Source: a bacterium (GTDB lineage Bacteria > Elusimicrobiota > Elusimicrobia > Elusimicrobiales > UBA9959). Taken from it: 64,000 nucleotides of DNA. The translations under genes and the position numbers were made by a program. Of the stretch, positions 1 through 9,728 are shown in pieces. A model generated the notes under the pieces. That model worked only from the letters and a program-made list of their open reading frames with translations, had not been told where the DNA came from and did no database searches. The stretch spans positions 92,579 through 156,578 of the forward strand of contig JAJZPL010000003.1 in NCBI GenBank assembly GCA_021811185.1. Direction: 5' to 3'. How positions within the stretch are numbered: the stretch's first letter is position 1; each line of letters opens with the position of its first letter.

Positions 1-1
1 G

Positions 2-2314
2 GCGCATACCAACGGCAAGCTCTCGGTAGGCCTCGGGATCATGAAGCAGCGCGGCTCCAACGCGGTGGCCGTCGCCAAGGCCGTGCGGGCGCGGGTGGCC
101 GAACTGCAGAAAAGCCTGCCGCAGGGGATGAACCTTACGGTGGTGAACGATTCCACCCGCTTCATCGAGGAGTCGACGCGCGAACTCAACTTCACGCTGG
201 TCCTCTCGGCGATCCTGACCGGCGTCGTCTGCTGGCTGTTCCTGGGGTCCTGGTCCTCCACGCTCAACGTGCTGCTGGCCATCCCGACGTCCATTATCGG
301 CGCTTTCCTCATACTGTACTTCATGGGGTTCACGCTGAACACCTTTACGCTGCTCGGGCTTTCCCTCGCCATCGGCATAGTGGTGGACGACGCCATCATG
401 GTGCTCGAGAACATCGTGCGCTACAACGAGATGGGCTACAGCCGCGTGAAGGCCGCGCTCGTAGGCGCGCGTGAAATAACCTTCCCCGCGATGGCCGCCT
501 CCATAGCCATCCTCGCCATCTTCGTGCCCGTCATCTTCATGAAAGGCATCATCGGCAAGTTCTTCTTCCAGTTCGGCGTCACCATGTCGGCCGCCGTGCT
601 GCTCTCGCTGCTGGAAGCGCTTACCCTCTCGCCGATGCGCTGCTCCCAGTTCGTGGATTCCGGGCGCACCACCGCGATGGGGATCTGGATGGACAAGGCT
701 TTCATTGCAGTGTCCAAGGCCTACCGGGAACTGCTGGGAACGCTGCTCGACCACCGCTGGAAGACCATCGGCGCGGCCATGCTGGTGTTCACCGCCTCTC
801 TCGCGATCGCCTTCAAACTCCCCATGGAGTTCACGCCTTCCCAGGACCAGAGCCAGTTCATGGTGCGCATGCAGACGCCCATCGGGTCGTCCTTCGACTA
901 CACCTCCAGGGTGATGGCCAACGTCGAGGCCTGGGCGCTGAAGCAGCCAGACGTGGAGCGCTATTTCGCCATAATCGGCGGCGGCGGGGTGAACAGCGGC
1001 ATGCTTTTCCTGACGCTGAAGCAGCCCAAGGACCGCGTACCGCTCACAAAAGGCGGCAAAAAGCCCGCCCATCAGGACCTGATGACTTACACGCGCAAAG
1101 CCCTCAAGAAGATCGACGGGCTGGAGCGGATCTCCATCCAGGACCCGTCGCAATCCGGGTTCACGGCCAAGCGCGGCTACCCCGTGGAACTCAGCCTGCG
1201 GGGCCCGGACTGGGACAAGCTGGCGGAGCTGGACCAGGCGCTGATGAAAAAGATGGCGGACTCCGGCAAGATGGTGGACGTGGATACCGACTACCAGTCC
1301 GGCATGCCGGAGGTGCAGGTGATCCCGGACAGGGAAAAAGCGGCCGCGCGCGGAGTGGACATAGCCTCCATCGGCGAAGCCGTGAACGCCATGATCGGCG
1401 GCGTGCGCGTGGGCAAGTTCACCAAGAACGGCAAACGCTACGACATCCGGGTGCGGCTTGTCGGCAAAGACCGCCAGACCCCTTCGGACATAGGCAAGAT
1501 CTGGGTACGCAATAACCGCGGGGAACTGATACGGCTCTCCGAGGTGATGAAGGTCGTGGAGAAGCCCACGCTGCTCTCGATCTCGCGGCGCAACCGCGAA
1601 CGCGCCATAGGCATTTTCGCCAACCCGGCGCCGGGCGTTTCCCAGGGCGCGGCGCTGGCCGAGGTGCAGAAGGAAGCCCGGGCGCTGCTGCCCGACGGCT
1701 ACCGCATCGTGCTTTCCGGCAGCTCACAGACCTTCCAGGATTCCTTCGGCAGCCTGATCACCGCGCTGGTCTTCGGCGTCTTCGTCGCCTACATGGTGCT
1801 GGCCTCGCAGTTCAACAGCTTCATCCACCCGTTCACGGTGCTGCTGGCGCTGCCGTTCAGTATTACCGGCGCCTTCATCGCCCTGCTCGTGGGGCACCAG
1901 TCGCTCAACATCTACAGCATGATCGGCATGATCCTGCTGATGGGCATAGTGAAGAAGAACTCCATCCTGCTGGTGGAATTCACCAATACCCGGCGGCGCG
2001 ACAAGAAGATGAACGTCCGCGACGCGCTGCTGGAAGCCTGCCCGATAAGGCTGAGGCCGATCCTGATGACGTCCTTCGCCACCATCGCGGCGGCCATCCC
2101 GCCGGCGCTGGGCATAGGCCCCGGCGCCGAGACGCGCATCCCGATGGCCCTGGTAGTGATAGGCGGCGTGCTGTTCTCTACGTTCCTGACGCTGCTGGTG
2201 GTGCCCTGCGCCTACAGCCTTATGGCGCCGCTGGAAAGCGAGCGCCACGCCGAAGCGCTGGAGCAGGCGCTCAAAGAGCTGGGGGAAGCGCCAGCCGGCG
2301 ATAAACCCTCATGA
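2..2314 (+). CDS. RND efflux transporter permease, 5'-truncated by window edge
   Basis: This is the inner-membrane pump of a tripartite RND (AcrB/MexB-like) exporter, driven by proton import. The frame is already open at base 2 and reads through to the ATG at 41 without a stop, so the ATG is internal. The visible ~770 residues correspond to roughly the last three quarters of a ~1,040-residue family member. The proton-relay aspartate pair is seen in GIVVDDAIMVLENI, and the TM10 lysine in GIVKKNSILLVEF. Two large periplasmic blocks separate two groups of membrane helices, as expected. The membrane-fusion partner would lie upstream, outside the window. The gene overlaps the next start by four bases (ATGA). 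Family assignment is secure; substrate is unknown. Confidence 0.95.
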   Translation, partial: AHTNGKLSVGLGIMKQRGSNAVAVAKAVRARVAELQKSLPQGMNLTVVNDSTRFIEESTRELNFTLVLSAILTGVVCWLFLGSWSSTLNVLLAIPTSIIGAFLILYFMGFTLNTFTLLGLSLAIGIVVDDAIMVLENIVRYNEMGYSRVKAALVGAREITFPAMAASIAILAIFVPVIFMKGIIGKFFFQFGVTMSAAVLLSLLEALTLSPMRCSQFVDSGRTTAMGIWMDKAFIAVSKAYRELLGTLLDHRWKTIGAAMLVFTASLAIAFKLPMEFTPSQDQSQFMVRMQTPIGSSFDYTSRVMANVEAWALKQPDVERYFAIIGGGGVNSGMLFLTLKQPKDRVPLTKGGKKPAHQDLMTYTRKALKKIDGLERISIQDPSQSGFTAKRGYPVELSLRGPDWDKLAELDQALMKKMADSGKMVDVDTDYQSGMPEVQVIPDREKAAARGVDIASIGEAVNAMIGGVRVGKFTKNGKRYDIRVRLVGKDRQTPSDIGKIWVRNNRGELIRLSEVMKVVEKPTLLSISRRNRERAIGIFANPAPGVSQGAALAEVQKEARALLPDGYRIVLSGSSQTFQDSFGSLITALVFGVFVAYMVLASQFNSFIHPFTVLLALPFSITGAFIALLVGHQSLNIYSMIGMILLMGIVKKNSILLVEFTNTRRRDKKMNVRDALLEACPIRLRPILMTSFATIAAAIPPALGIGPGAETRIPMALVVIGGVLFSTFLTLLVVPCAYSLMAPLESERHAEALEQALKELGEAPAGDKPS

Positions 2315-3594
2315 ACGGAAGCAAAGATCAGCCGCGCAGCGCCGAATCCGAGGTCATCGTCGTCGGAGGGGGGCCCGCCGGCCTGATGGCCGCCGGCCGC
2401 GCGGCGGAGCTGGGCGCGAAGACCGCCCTTGTCGAAAAGAACCTGCACCTCGGCGTAAAGCTGCTGCTGACCGGCGGGGGCAGGTGCAACGTAACCAACA
2501 GCGCCGGCCTGAAAGAGTTCGTGGCGGCCTTCGGCGGGAACGGGAAATTCCTATACCGCGCTTTCACCGTTTTCTCGAACAAGCGCCTGGTGGAGTTCCT
2601 GGGCGCGCGCCATGTGCCCGTGCGCACCGACCCCGACGGCAAGATCTTCCCGGCGGACGACAAAGCCCGCAGCGTGCTGACCGCGCTGGACGGCTACCTG
2701 AGACGCCATAACGCCGAGGTCTCGTTCGGCCGGAAGGTTACGGGGATCCTTACCCGCGAGGGCAAAGAAGTAGAGGGGGTAAGGCTGGCGGACGGAGGGG
2801 TACTGCGCGCGAAGAAAGTAGTGGTGGCGGCGGGCGGCCTGTCCTACCCTAAGACCGGTTCCACCGGCGACGGCTACGCCCTGGCGCGGAAGATGGGCCA
2901 CACGATAACGGCGCTCAGGCCGGGACTCACCGCCCTGGAATCGGACGAACCTTTTATAAAGGACCTGCAGGGCCTGCCGCTGCGGAACGTCACGATCAGG
3001 ATCCTGGTGAACGGGAAGACGGCCGCGGCGGAAGACGGCGACCTGATGTTCACCCATTTCGGAGTTTCCGGGCCGAAGCTGCTGGTGCTCAGCGGCATAG
3101 CCTCGGACGCGCTGGAAGTTGCGGGAAACAAGGTGGAACTCTCCCTGGACCTGATGCCGGGACTCAAACCCGAGGAACTGGCCGCGGAGATACAGAAGTA
3201 CTTCTCGGAAAACGGCGCCAAGATATTTTCCAGCTATCTGAAAGCCGCGCTGCCGGATTCCCTCGCCAGGGTGTTCGGCGAGCGCTGCGGCGTGGACCGC
3301 TCCAGGCAGTGCGCTTGCATTACCGGGCCGGAGCGCAAAAAGATCGCGTCCCTGCTGGGCGATTTCAGGATACATATCACCCGGCCCCGCCCGATCCAGG
3401 AGGCCACCGTTACGCGCGGGGGGATAAGCCTGGACGAGGTGGACCCGCGGACGATGGAATCCCGGCTGGTGAAAGGGCTGTATTTCTGCGGGGAAGTGCT
3501 GGACCTCGACGGCATCACCGGGGGCTTCAACCTGCAGGAAGCCTTCTCCACCGGCTACCTGGCCGGCCAGTGCGCGGCCGAAGCCCTGAAGTAA
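2311..3594 (+). CDS. HI0933/YhiN-family flavoprotein (NAD(P)/FAD-dependent oxidoreductase)
   Basis: The product is 427 residues. An N-terminal FAD-binding Rossmann motif, VIVVGGGPAGLMAAGRAAEL, is followed by an acidic ribose-binding position (VEKN) and by LLLTGGGRCNVTN, typical of the HI0933/YhiN family (relatives include BaiN). The C-terminal segment LYFCGEVLDLDGITGGFNLQ is the second FAD contact region. The physiological substrate of these cytosolic proteins is mostly unknown. The start is translationally coupled to the RND gene through the ATGA overlap, but coupling alone does not imply a role in efflux. Only two bases separate its stop from the stop of the convergent hydrolase gene. Confidence 0.9.
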   Translation: MNGSKDQPRSAESEVIVVGGGPAGLMAAGRAAELGAKTALVEKNLHLGVKLLLTGGGRCNVTNSAGLKEFVAAFGGNGKFLYRAFTVFSNKRLVEFLGARHVPVRTDPDGKIFPADDKARSVLTALDGYLRRHNAEVSFGRKVTGILTREGKEVEGVRLADGGVLRAKKVVVAAGGLSYPKTGSTGDGYALARKMGHTITALRPGLTALESDEPFIKDLQGLPLRNVTIRILVNGKTAAAEDGDLMFTHFGVSGPKLLVLSGIASDALEVAGNKVELSLDLMPGLKPEELAAEIQKYFSENGAKIFSSYLKAALPDSLARVFGERCGVDRSRQCACITGPERKKIASLLGDFRIHITRPRPIQEATVTRGGISLDEVDPRTMESRLVKGLYFCGEVLDLDGITGGFNLQEAFSTGYLAGQCAAEALK

Positions 3595-3596
3595 CT

Positions 3597-4436
3597 TTAT
3601 TTCTTTAACGCTTTTTTAAGGAACTCCACCAGCCGGGGGCCGTTGGCCTCGCGCTGGGAGTAGAAGGCGTCTATATGGCCGTAAGGAACGGCCAGGAATT
3701 CCTTGGGCGGCCTGGCGGCGTCGTAGAGTTTCCGGCCCTGGCTGAAAGGGACGGTCCGGTCGGTTTCGGAATGGATGAAAAGCTTGGGGCAGGTTATGCC
3801 GGCGATATAGTCCGACGGGGAATGGCGGCCGCTCACGGTCACCCAGGGCAGCCAGGCCAGCGGCCAGGTCCACCAGCGCTCCCTTAAGACCGCCGAGCCT
3901 ACGCCCTTGTAGGAATAAAAAGCCCCTTCCAGCACCAGCGCCGCCGGCTTGAAACCCGACTCGCCTATCGCCGCCACGGCGACAGCCCCGCCCAGGCTCT
4001 GCCCGAAAACTATTATCTTATCCGCTTCCGCGCCCGGCAGCTTCCTGGCCTGCTCCAGCGCCGCCCTGGCGTCCAGCACCAGCCCGTCCAGCGTGGGTTT
4101 CCCGCCCGAAGCCCCGTACCCGCGGTAGTCGAGGATAAAAACGTTGAAGCCTTCCTTCGCAAGCCAGGCCGAAAAAGGGAAATGCGAGGTCATGTTCTGG
4201 GCGTTGCCGTGGAAATGAACGATGGTCCCGAGGGCGGTGCCGCTGGAGGGGAAGAACAGCCCGGTCAGGTCCGTGCCGTCCTCCGACCTGAATTTTATAA
4301 CCTCGTATTTAAGCCCCGAGTCAGCCGGATCGGCGAAGACCCCTTTGGAAGGCTGGAAGAACAAATGCGTGCAGCCCGTCAGCGACAGGGCCGCCATCAC
4401 GGGGAAAAGTGTTTTTACTTTTTTAAGAATGCCCAC
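3597..4436 (-). CDS. Alpha/beta hydrolase, predicted lipoprotein
   Basis: The product is 279 residues. The start is a GTG placed 7 bases after GGAGG. The N-terminus is a lipoprotein signal with lipobox LTGC near residue 20, so the protein is probably anchored in the envelope. The fold is alpha/beta hydrolase: nucleophile elbow GQSLGG (Ser), acid in HSETDRTVPF, and His in VPYGHIDAF form a plausible triad; LDYRGYGASGG is the usual oxyanion-side strand-turn. It follows the DUF4105 gene by 24 bases on the same strand, suggesting one operon. Substrate is not predictable; an esterase or thioesterase acting on envelope lipids is only a guess. Confidence 0.85.
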   Translation of the reverse strand: MGILKKVKTLFPVMAALSLTGCTHLFFQPSKGVFADPADSGLKYEVIKFRSEDGTDLTGLFFPSSGTALGTIVHFHGNAQNMTSHFPFSAWLAKEGFNVFILDYRGYGASGGKPTLDGLVLDARAALEQARKLPGAEADKIIVFGQSLGGAVAVAAIGESGFKPAALVLEGAFYSYKGVGSAVLRERWWTWPLAWLPWVTVSGRHSPSDYIAGITCPKLFIHSETDRTVPFSQGRKLYDAARPPKEFLAVPYGHIDAFYSQREANGPRLVEFLKKALKK

Positions 4437-4460
4437 CTCTGATCCTCCGGCAGTTCTTTC

Positions 4461-6392
4461 CTACGGCGGGAATACGAATTGGTGGAAATAGATGCCGGCC
4501 TCTTTGACCTTGCCGCGCCAGCCGTATTCCACGCGGACCGCGGTGTTCCGCTCGAGCCTGAACGAAGCCGCCGCCGAGCCTGCCCAGAGCGGCCGGGTGT
4601 CGCCCAGCGCGTAGCTTATGTACCTGGCCTCGGCCAGGAACCTGAACGCGCCCCGCTCGGCCAGCACGCCGGCCTTCAGGCCCGCGCCGGCGCGCCAAGC
4701 GGCGTTAAGCGCCGGGCCGAAAGCGCTGTCCGCCTCGGCCATAACGTACCAGACCTGGCGCAGCGGCCCGGCCGCTTCAACGGCCAGCCCGGACCCGGCG
4801 TTCATCGCCCACACGGCGGCCCTGCCGTCCTGGCGGCCGGTCTCATCGGCCTGTTCCAGCCCCGCGTTGATCTCCCAGGAGGGTCGGCGCACCCAGCTGT
4901 CCCAGGGGTTAAGGCTTATCACCCGCGCGAGCCGGGCCTCTTTAAGGAACAGCCTGTTATAGCTCTTATCGTAGCGCAGCCGCAGGCCGCCCATCTCCAG
5001 GGCGGCGTCCGGCAGGTAGCCGGCCGGGTCGTCCAGCAGGTCCTGCAGGGCGAAGCGCGCCCGCAGTTCGTAAGCCGGCCCGCGTTCGAGCGAGACCAGG
5101 CCCGCGCCCAGCCTCAGGCTCTCGTGGCCGGCCGTAACCGGCTCCGGCCTCGCCGGGCCGCCGGAAAAAGTGACCTGTTGGCCGAGCGAGGCCCGGACCG
5201 CCAGCAGCGGGTCGGTGCGGTTATCGAGTTCGGCCTTGCCGATGCGCCTGGCGTAGAAGCGCCAGCTGAGGTAATCCACCGCCGCTTCCAGCACCGCGGC
5301 TTTGGCCGCGGGGTTGGCGTTTTCGAGCTTTTTAAGTTCCGCCGCCTGGCCGCCGCGCGCGAGTTCCAGTACCGAGGTCCTCTGGCCTTCGGAAAGCTGC
5401 GACCTTTTCCACTCCACGGTCTTCCACAATGAAGGGCGCCAGCCGGGCGCGGCCGGGGGGGAAGCGGCTATTACGGCCTTGGCCGTGTCCGACGGGATCA
5501 CCCACAGGCGGAACCGGCGCGAGAGTTGCATTTCGGGCTTCACGATATCCAGCAGCGGCAGCAGCTGCCAGGAGCAGTTCCTCGTGAAGAAAAGGTAAGG
5601 GAAGGAAGCCTTGCCAAGTTCCCAGCCGTGGCGCAGCAGTCGGTCTATTTCCTCCGGCGTAAGGCTTAGCGGGAATTCCCACAGGTCGCGGTTCTCCAGG
5701 TTGTGGTATTCCTGGATCTTCAGGTAATAGGGTATCGTAGAGAACTGGCCGGGATAGGCGCCCACCAGCCCCTTGAGGGCGAAGAACAAACCGCTGTCCT
5801 TATCCGTGGTGGCGGCGTAATTGATGGTGTAGTCCAGCAGGTCCGCGCCGGCGGCGCCGCGCTTATGGAGGCGCAGGAAGGTGTGCCCGTAAAGCGTGGA
5901 AGGATTGTTAAGATAGCCGGCGGCGAAGATTAGGCTGACCGATTCCACGTCCAGCCCGGCCTTCCACTCCTCGAAGTCCGTGCAGGCTCGCGGCGGGAAT
6001 TCCGCCGGGCTCAGCCCCAGCTTGCCCTTTAGCCAGCGGTAGCGCTCGGGGAAGCGGCATTCGGGGCTGGCGTTAGCGTCGGGCCCTTCGAAGAACAGGC
6101 CGTCCACGGCGGCTTCGAGCTCAAGCCTCGGGCTTATGCGCCCCCACTTTGACAGGAAAAAGTTCGGATTTACCGACGGACTGTGGTAGTCCCCGCCGGC
6201 CAGGTTCTTCTCGTAATACAGCAGCTTGAGCCAGTAAGGGTCTTTCCAGGCTTCCGCGGCGGCCTGGCGCAGGCCGAGGCGGCGCAGTTCCTGTTCCGGC
6301 GAGAGGGCGCGGGCGAAAGACGGAACGAGCAGGAGGAGGGCGAAAAGAAAACGGACCGGAGGTGTTACCCGCCCGGTCCGGTCTTCTTTCAT
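4461..6392 (-). CDS. DUF4105 / Lnb-like N-terminal domain protein, secreted
   Basis: The product is 643 residues. The open frame runs further upstream, but that part is antisense-like coding over the DUF3015 gene. The ATG at 6392 begins a basic N-region and a hydrophobic signal segment ending near LVPSFARA. The next ~380 residues carry the DUF4105 signature: TLYGHTFLRLH, DYTINYAA, a YPGQFS segment, and FTRNCSWQLLPLLD with a Cys following the His-containing segments. This domain is now linked to the N-acyltransferase Lnb of Firmicutes, where Cys and His are catalytic. The C-terminal ~250 residues alternate in a way compatible with an outer-membrane beta-barrel (ends FVFPP). It lies 14 bases after DUF3015. 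Enzymatic role here is inference. Confidence 0.8.
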   Translation of the reverse strand: MKEDRTGRVTPPVRFLFALLLLVPSFARALSPEQELRRLGLRQAAAEAWKDPYWLKLLYYEKNLAGGDYHSPSVNPNFFLSKWGRISPRLELEAAVDGLFFEGPDANASPECRFPERYRWLKGKLGLSPAEFPPRACTDFEEWKAGLDVESVSLIFAAGYLNNPSTLYGHTFLRLHKRGAAGADLLDYTINYAATTDKDSGLFFALKGLVGAYPGQFSTIPYYLKIQEYHNLENRDLWEFPLSLTPEEIDRLLRHGWELGKASFPYLFFTRNCSWQLLPLLDIVKPEMQLSRRFRLWVIPSDTAKAVIAASPPAAPGWRPSLWKTVEWKRSQLSEGQRTSVLELARGGQAAELKKLENANPAAKAAVLEAAVDYLSWRFYARRIGKAELDNRTDPLLAVRASLGQQVTFSGGPARPEPVTAGHESLRLGAGLVSLERGPAYELRARFALQDLLDDPAGYLPDAALEMGGLRLRYDKSYNRLFLKEARLARVISLNPWDSWVRRPSWEINAGLEQADETGRQDGRAAVWAMNAGSGLAVEAAGPLRQVWYVMAEADSAFGPALNAAWRAGAGLKAGVLAERGAFRFLAEARYISYALGDTRPLWAGSAAASFRLERNTAVRVEYGWRGKVKEAGIYFHQFVFPP

Positions 6393-6406
6393 CTCTGTAT
6401 TACCGT

Positions 6407-6856
<450 letters not shown>

Positions 6857-6946
6857 TCTTATAGTTCTCCCCTAACTGATTGTATTTCTTCAACCGCAAT
6901 TCTGCAAATTAAGCGGGCCCGCTGTCAATTTCCCGCTCGGGAGCGC

Positions 6947-7825
6947 TCAGTGCAGGCCTATCCTGCACTCGTGGTCCCTGGCGTACCGGTCCAGCGAAAG
7001 TTTTTCGTGCTCGCGGTAGGCGGCGGTGCGCTTCATCAGCTGGTCGAAATTGGTCTGGTGCGCGTCGAACATGGGCCCGTCGACGCACGCGAAGCGGGCC
7101 TTGCCGCCCACTTCCACGCGGCAGCCGCCGCACATGCCCGTGCCGTCCAGCATTACGGGGTTGAGGCTCGCGAAGGTGGGGGTTTTATGCGGCAGCGACG
7201 TGAGAGCCACGAACTTCATCATGGGTATCGGCCCGATAGTGAAGATAGCGTCTATCTTTTCGCCGGCGGCGTACAGCTCCTTCATGGCGTCGGTGACCAG
7301 GCCTTTTCTGCCGGCGGAGCCGTCGTCGGTGGTTACCAGCACCTTTTCGGAAATGCTCTCCATTTCGCGCTCCAGGATAAGCAGCTCCTTCGTGCGGGCG
7401 CCCAGGATGGAGATAACCTTGTTGCCGGCTTCCTTGAAAGCCTTAGCTATGGGGTAAAGTTCGGCTATCCCCACGCCTCCGCCCACGCCCGCCACGGTGC
7501 CGTACTTCTTTATCTCCACCGGGGTGCCGAGCGGGCCGGCCACGTCGCTGAAAGAGTCGCCCTGCTTGAAGGCGTTCATCTGGGTCGTGGATTTGCCGAT
7601 GGCCTGGATGATCACGGTCACCGTGCCGGTCTCCGGGTTCCAGTCCACCAGGGTCACGGGGATCCGCTCGCCGCCCTCGTGCGCGCGCAGGATGACGAAA
7701 TGCCCGGCCTTCGCCTTGGCGGCTATCAGCGGCGCGTAGATCACGTGCTTGGAGACGGTCGGGGACAACTCGACCTTCTCTACTATCTTGTAAAGGCCTT
7801 CCGCGGAATAAATATCGTGTTTCAT
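6947..7825 (-). CDS. nfnA: Ferredoxin-NADP+ reductase / sulfide dehydrogenase subunit alpha (NfnA-like)
   Basis: The product is 292 residues. A TTG 15 bases further upstream is in frame, but it lies at the ribosome site AAGGAG; the ATG at 7825 is the better start. The N-terminal half is an FAD-binding beta-barrel (GHFVILR, RIPVTLVDWN). The middle is an NAD(P)-binding domain (GGGVGIAELYPIAKAF). The C-terminus carries the [2Fe-2S] loop cysteines (MCGGCRV and FACVDGP), as in the dihydroorotate-dehydrogenase-electron-transfer-like NfnA. In NfnAB the complex couples NADH, NADPH and ferredoxin by flavin bifurcation; related pairs act as plain ferredoxin:NADP+ reductase or sulfide dehydrogenase. Fifteen bases separate it from nfnB upstream. 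Confidence 0.88.
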   Translation of the reverse strand: MKHDIYSAEGLYKIVEKVELSPTVSKHVIYAPLIAAKAKAGHFVILRAHEGGERIPVTLVDWNPETGTVTVIIQAIGKSTTQMNAFKQGDSFSDVAGPLGTPVEIKKYGTVAGVGGGVGIAELYPIAKAFKEAGNKVISILGARTKELLILEREMESISEKVLVTTDDGSAGRKGLVTDAMKELYAAGEKIDAIFTIGPIPMMKFVALTSLPHKTPTFASLNPVMLDGTGMCGGCRVEVGGKARFACVDGPMFDAHQTNFDQLMKRTAAYREHEKLSLDRYARDHECRIGLH

Positions 7826-7840
7826 AAAATTCTCCTTCAA

Positions 7841-9253
7841 TTACTTCTTAGCCATCAGCCTGGCGTGTATCGCCTGCGCCGCGGCCTTGCCGTCCTTCAT
7901 AGCCAGCAGCACGGTGGCCCCGCCGCGCACCACGTCGCCGCCGGCGTAAACGCCGTCCAGCGCGGTCTTGCCGGTGGTCTCGTCCACCGCTATGCAGCCC
8001 CACTTGTTCACCGAAAGGCCGGAGGTGGTCTGCTGGATCACGGGGTTGGGGCTCTGCCCCACCGCCACCACAAGGCTGTCCGCCTCGATATAAAATTCGG
8101 AGCCTTTCTTCTCCACGGGCTTCCTGCGGCCGGAGGCGTCAGGCTCGCCGAGCTCCATGCGCACGCACTTCACGCGCTTGAGCCGGCCCTTCTCGTCGCC
8201 TTCCAGCGCCACCGGCGCGGTGAGGAATTCGAAATGGACGCCCTCCTCCATGGTGTTCTCCACTTCCTCGCCGCGGGCCGGCATTTCCGCGCGGGTGCGG
8301 CGGTAAAGCAGCGTCACGCTTTCGGGCCCGAGGCGCATGGCGCAGCGGGTAGAGTCCATGGCGGTATTGCCGCCGCCCACCACCACCACTTTCTTCCCGA
8401 TGTAGAAAGGAGTGTCCGTGGCGGGGAACTTGAAGGCTTCCATCAGGTTGATGCGGGTAAGGAATTCGTTGGAGCTGTAGACGCCCACCAGGTCCTCGCC
8501 GGGCACGTTCAGCGGGCTGGGCAGGCCGGCGCCGGAGCCGATGTAAATGACGTCGAAATCCTTCTTAAGCTCTTCCACGGTAATGGACTTGCCGATCATC
8601 ACGTTCTTCAGGAACCGCACGCCCATTTTGCGCAGCGTCTCCACTTCGGAGCGCACGACCTCGCGCGGCAGGCGGAAGGTGGGAATGCCATAGCTGAGCA
8701 CGCCGCCGAACTCGTGCAGCGCCTCGAAAACGGTGACGGCGTGGCCGAGCTTCCGCACTTCCGCCGCCACCGCCAGGGACGTAGGCCCCGAGCCGATGCA
8801 GGCCACTTTAAAGCCGGTGTCCGGCGCGCAAGCCGGGGGAGTGATCAGCCCGTTCTTGCGGGCGTAGTCCGCGGTAAAGCGCTCAAGGCGGCCTATCGAG
8901 ACCGGCCCGAACTTTTCCTTGAGCACGCAGGCGTTCTCGCAGTACTTCTCCTGCGGGCAGACGCGGCCGCAGATGGCGGGGAAAAGGCTGGTCTCGAAGA
9001 TCTTGGAGGCGGCGGCGCCCAGGTCTTCTTTGTAGACGAGGTCCACGAACTCCGGAACCTTTACGTTCACCGGGCAGGCCATTTCGCAGGGCTTGTTCTT
9101 GCAGTTCAGGCAGCGCGCGGCCTCGGTGACGGCGTCTTCAAGCGTGAAGCCGGTGGCTACTTCCTCGAAATTTTTGCGGCGCTCGACCGGGTCCTGGTGG
9201 CGGCCGTGGTTCTGCTTTATCGAAGGCGTAGGTTTTTTAGGCTTGTTGTCCAT
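7841..9253 (-). CDS. nfnB: NfnB-like flavoprotein (glutamate synthase small-subunit type)
   Basis: The product is 470 residues. The N-terminal double-cubane region is visible in CLNCKNKPCEMACP and ICGRVCPQEKYCENAC. Two Rossmann folds follow: FAD (ACIGSGPTSLAVAAEV) and NADPH (VVVVGGGNTAMDSTRCAMRL). The C-terminal YAGGDVVRGGATVLLAMKDG closes the FAD site. This is the standard GltB-small-subunit / NfnB architecture. Without a large glutamate synthase gene nearby and with an adjacent NfnA, ferredoxin-NADP(H) transhydrogenation is more likely than glutamate synthesis. The ATG at 9253 has a GGAG site 8 bases upstream. PFOR lies ~8 kb away and would supply reduced ferredoxin. Confidence 0.9.
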   Translation of the reverse strand: MDNKPKKPTPSIKQNHGRHQDPVERRKNFEEVATGFTLEDAVTEAARCLNCKNKPCEMACPVNVKVPEFVDLVYKEDLGAAASKIFETSLFPAICGRVCPQEKYCENACVLKEKFGPVSIGRLERFTADYARKNGLITPPACAPDTGFKVACIGSGPTSLAVAAEVRKLGHAVTVFEALHEFGGVLSYGIPTFRLPREVVRSEVETLRKMGVRFLKNVMIGKSITVEELKKDFDVIYIGSGAGLPSPLNVPGEDLVGVYSSNEFLTRINLMEAFKFPATDTPFYIGKKVVVVGGGNTAMDSTRCAMRLGPESVTLLYRRTRAEMPARGEEVENTMEEGVHFEFLTAPVALEGDEKGRLKRVKCVRMELGEPDASGRRKPVEKKGSEFYIEADSLVVAVGQSPNPVIQQTTSGLSVNKWGCIAVDETTGKTALDGVYAGGDVVRGGATVLLAMKDGKAAAQAIHARLMAKK

Positions 9254-9299
9254 GTCATGGCTCCGTTTAGTATCCGGCAGTTGCCCGTCGTACCGCTAA

Positions 9300-9305
9300 A
9301 TTATA
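9300..9305 (-). promoter_or_regulatory. Candidate -10 box for nfnBA
   Basis: A perfect TATAAT on the minus strand lies about 46 bases before the nfnB start. No good -35 hexamer is seen at the expected distance. Confidence 0.35.
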
Positions 9306-9558
9306 CCGAAAAAGGACTTGTGCCGCCATCCGCGGGCCGGCGCGGGGAGGGCGAACTGCTTGCCGGGCTGGAGCGGGAACTAAGGGGCCAGACTTCCATT
9401 TTTCATTCAGGCTCGACGGTAATCTTAACATATTCCCTTAAAGGGGAATTCTTAAGTACAATCCGTGATGGAGGGGAAAACTCCGGCTCTGATGCAGGAT
9501 GAGCGGCTTTAAGGCCGTTATTTTACGCTTTCTTTACAGGTCCGGCGCTTCTATTTAC

Positions 9559-9586
9559 TTGAAGTTCCCCCGGCGGGATGTAAAAT
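9559..9586 (+). promoter_or_regulatory. Candidate kdp promoter
   Basis: TTGAAG at 9559-9564 and TAAAAT at 9581-9586 are separated by 16 bases. The predicted transcription start is near 9593, and GAGG (9592-9595) then serves as ribosome site for kdpF at 9604. Kdp operons are normally activated by KdpE~P under potassium limitation. Confidence 0.5.
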
Positions 9587-9603
9587 ATAGCGAGGCATAA
9601 TTT

Positions 9604-9687
9604 ATGAACTTCCTGATCGCCGGAGTCTTTTCATTTTCGCTTATGATCTACCTGGTTTACGCGATCCTCCACCCGGAGAAATTCTGA
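9604..9687 (+). CDS. kdpF: KdpF small membrane subunit
   Basis: This 27-residue peptide is below usual ORF length cut-offs. It begins MNFLIAGV, has a single hydrophobic helix, and ends in YLVYAILHPEKF. The terminal pattern Tyr-Leu-x-Tyr-Ala-hydrophobic-x-x-Pro-Glu-x-Phe is the hallmark of KdpF, a single-span peptide that stabilises the KdpFABC potassium pump. It sits directly before kdpA with a GAGG ribosome site, in the canonical F-A-B-C order. Short length is the only reason for less than full confidence. Confidence 0.9.
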   Translation: MNFLIAGVFSFSLMIYLVYAILHPEKF

Positions 9688-9728
9688 ACGGTCACGGGAT
9701 CTATCGGGACCTGAAGGTGCTGCCATAT

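Larger units (their letters stand above)
9254..9603. other. Intergenic region between divergent nfnBA and kdp operons
   Basis: About 350 bases. It holds the -10 candidate for nfnBA on the left and the kdp promoter on the right (separate entries). A frame on the plus strand runs into it but is the tail of an antisense frame over nfnB. I see no conserved small gene or riboswitch in the middle; a KdpE binding site could lie upstream of 9559, but I cannot define it. Confidence 0.5.
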
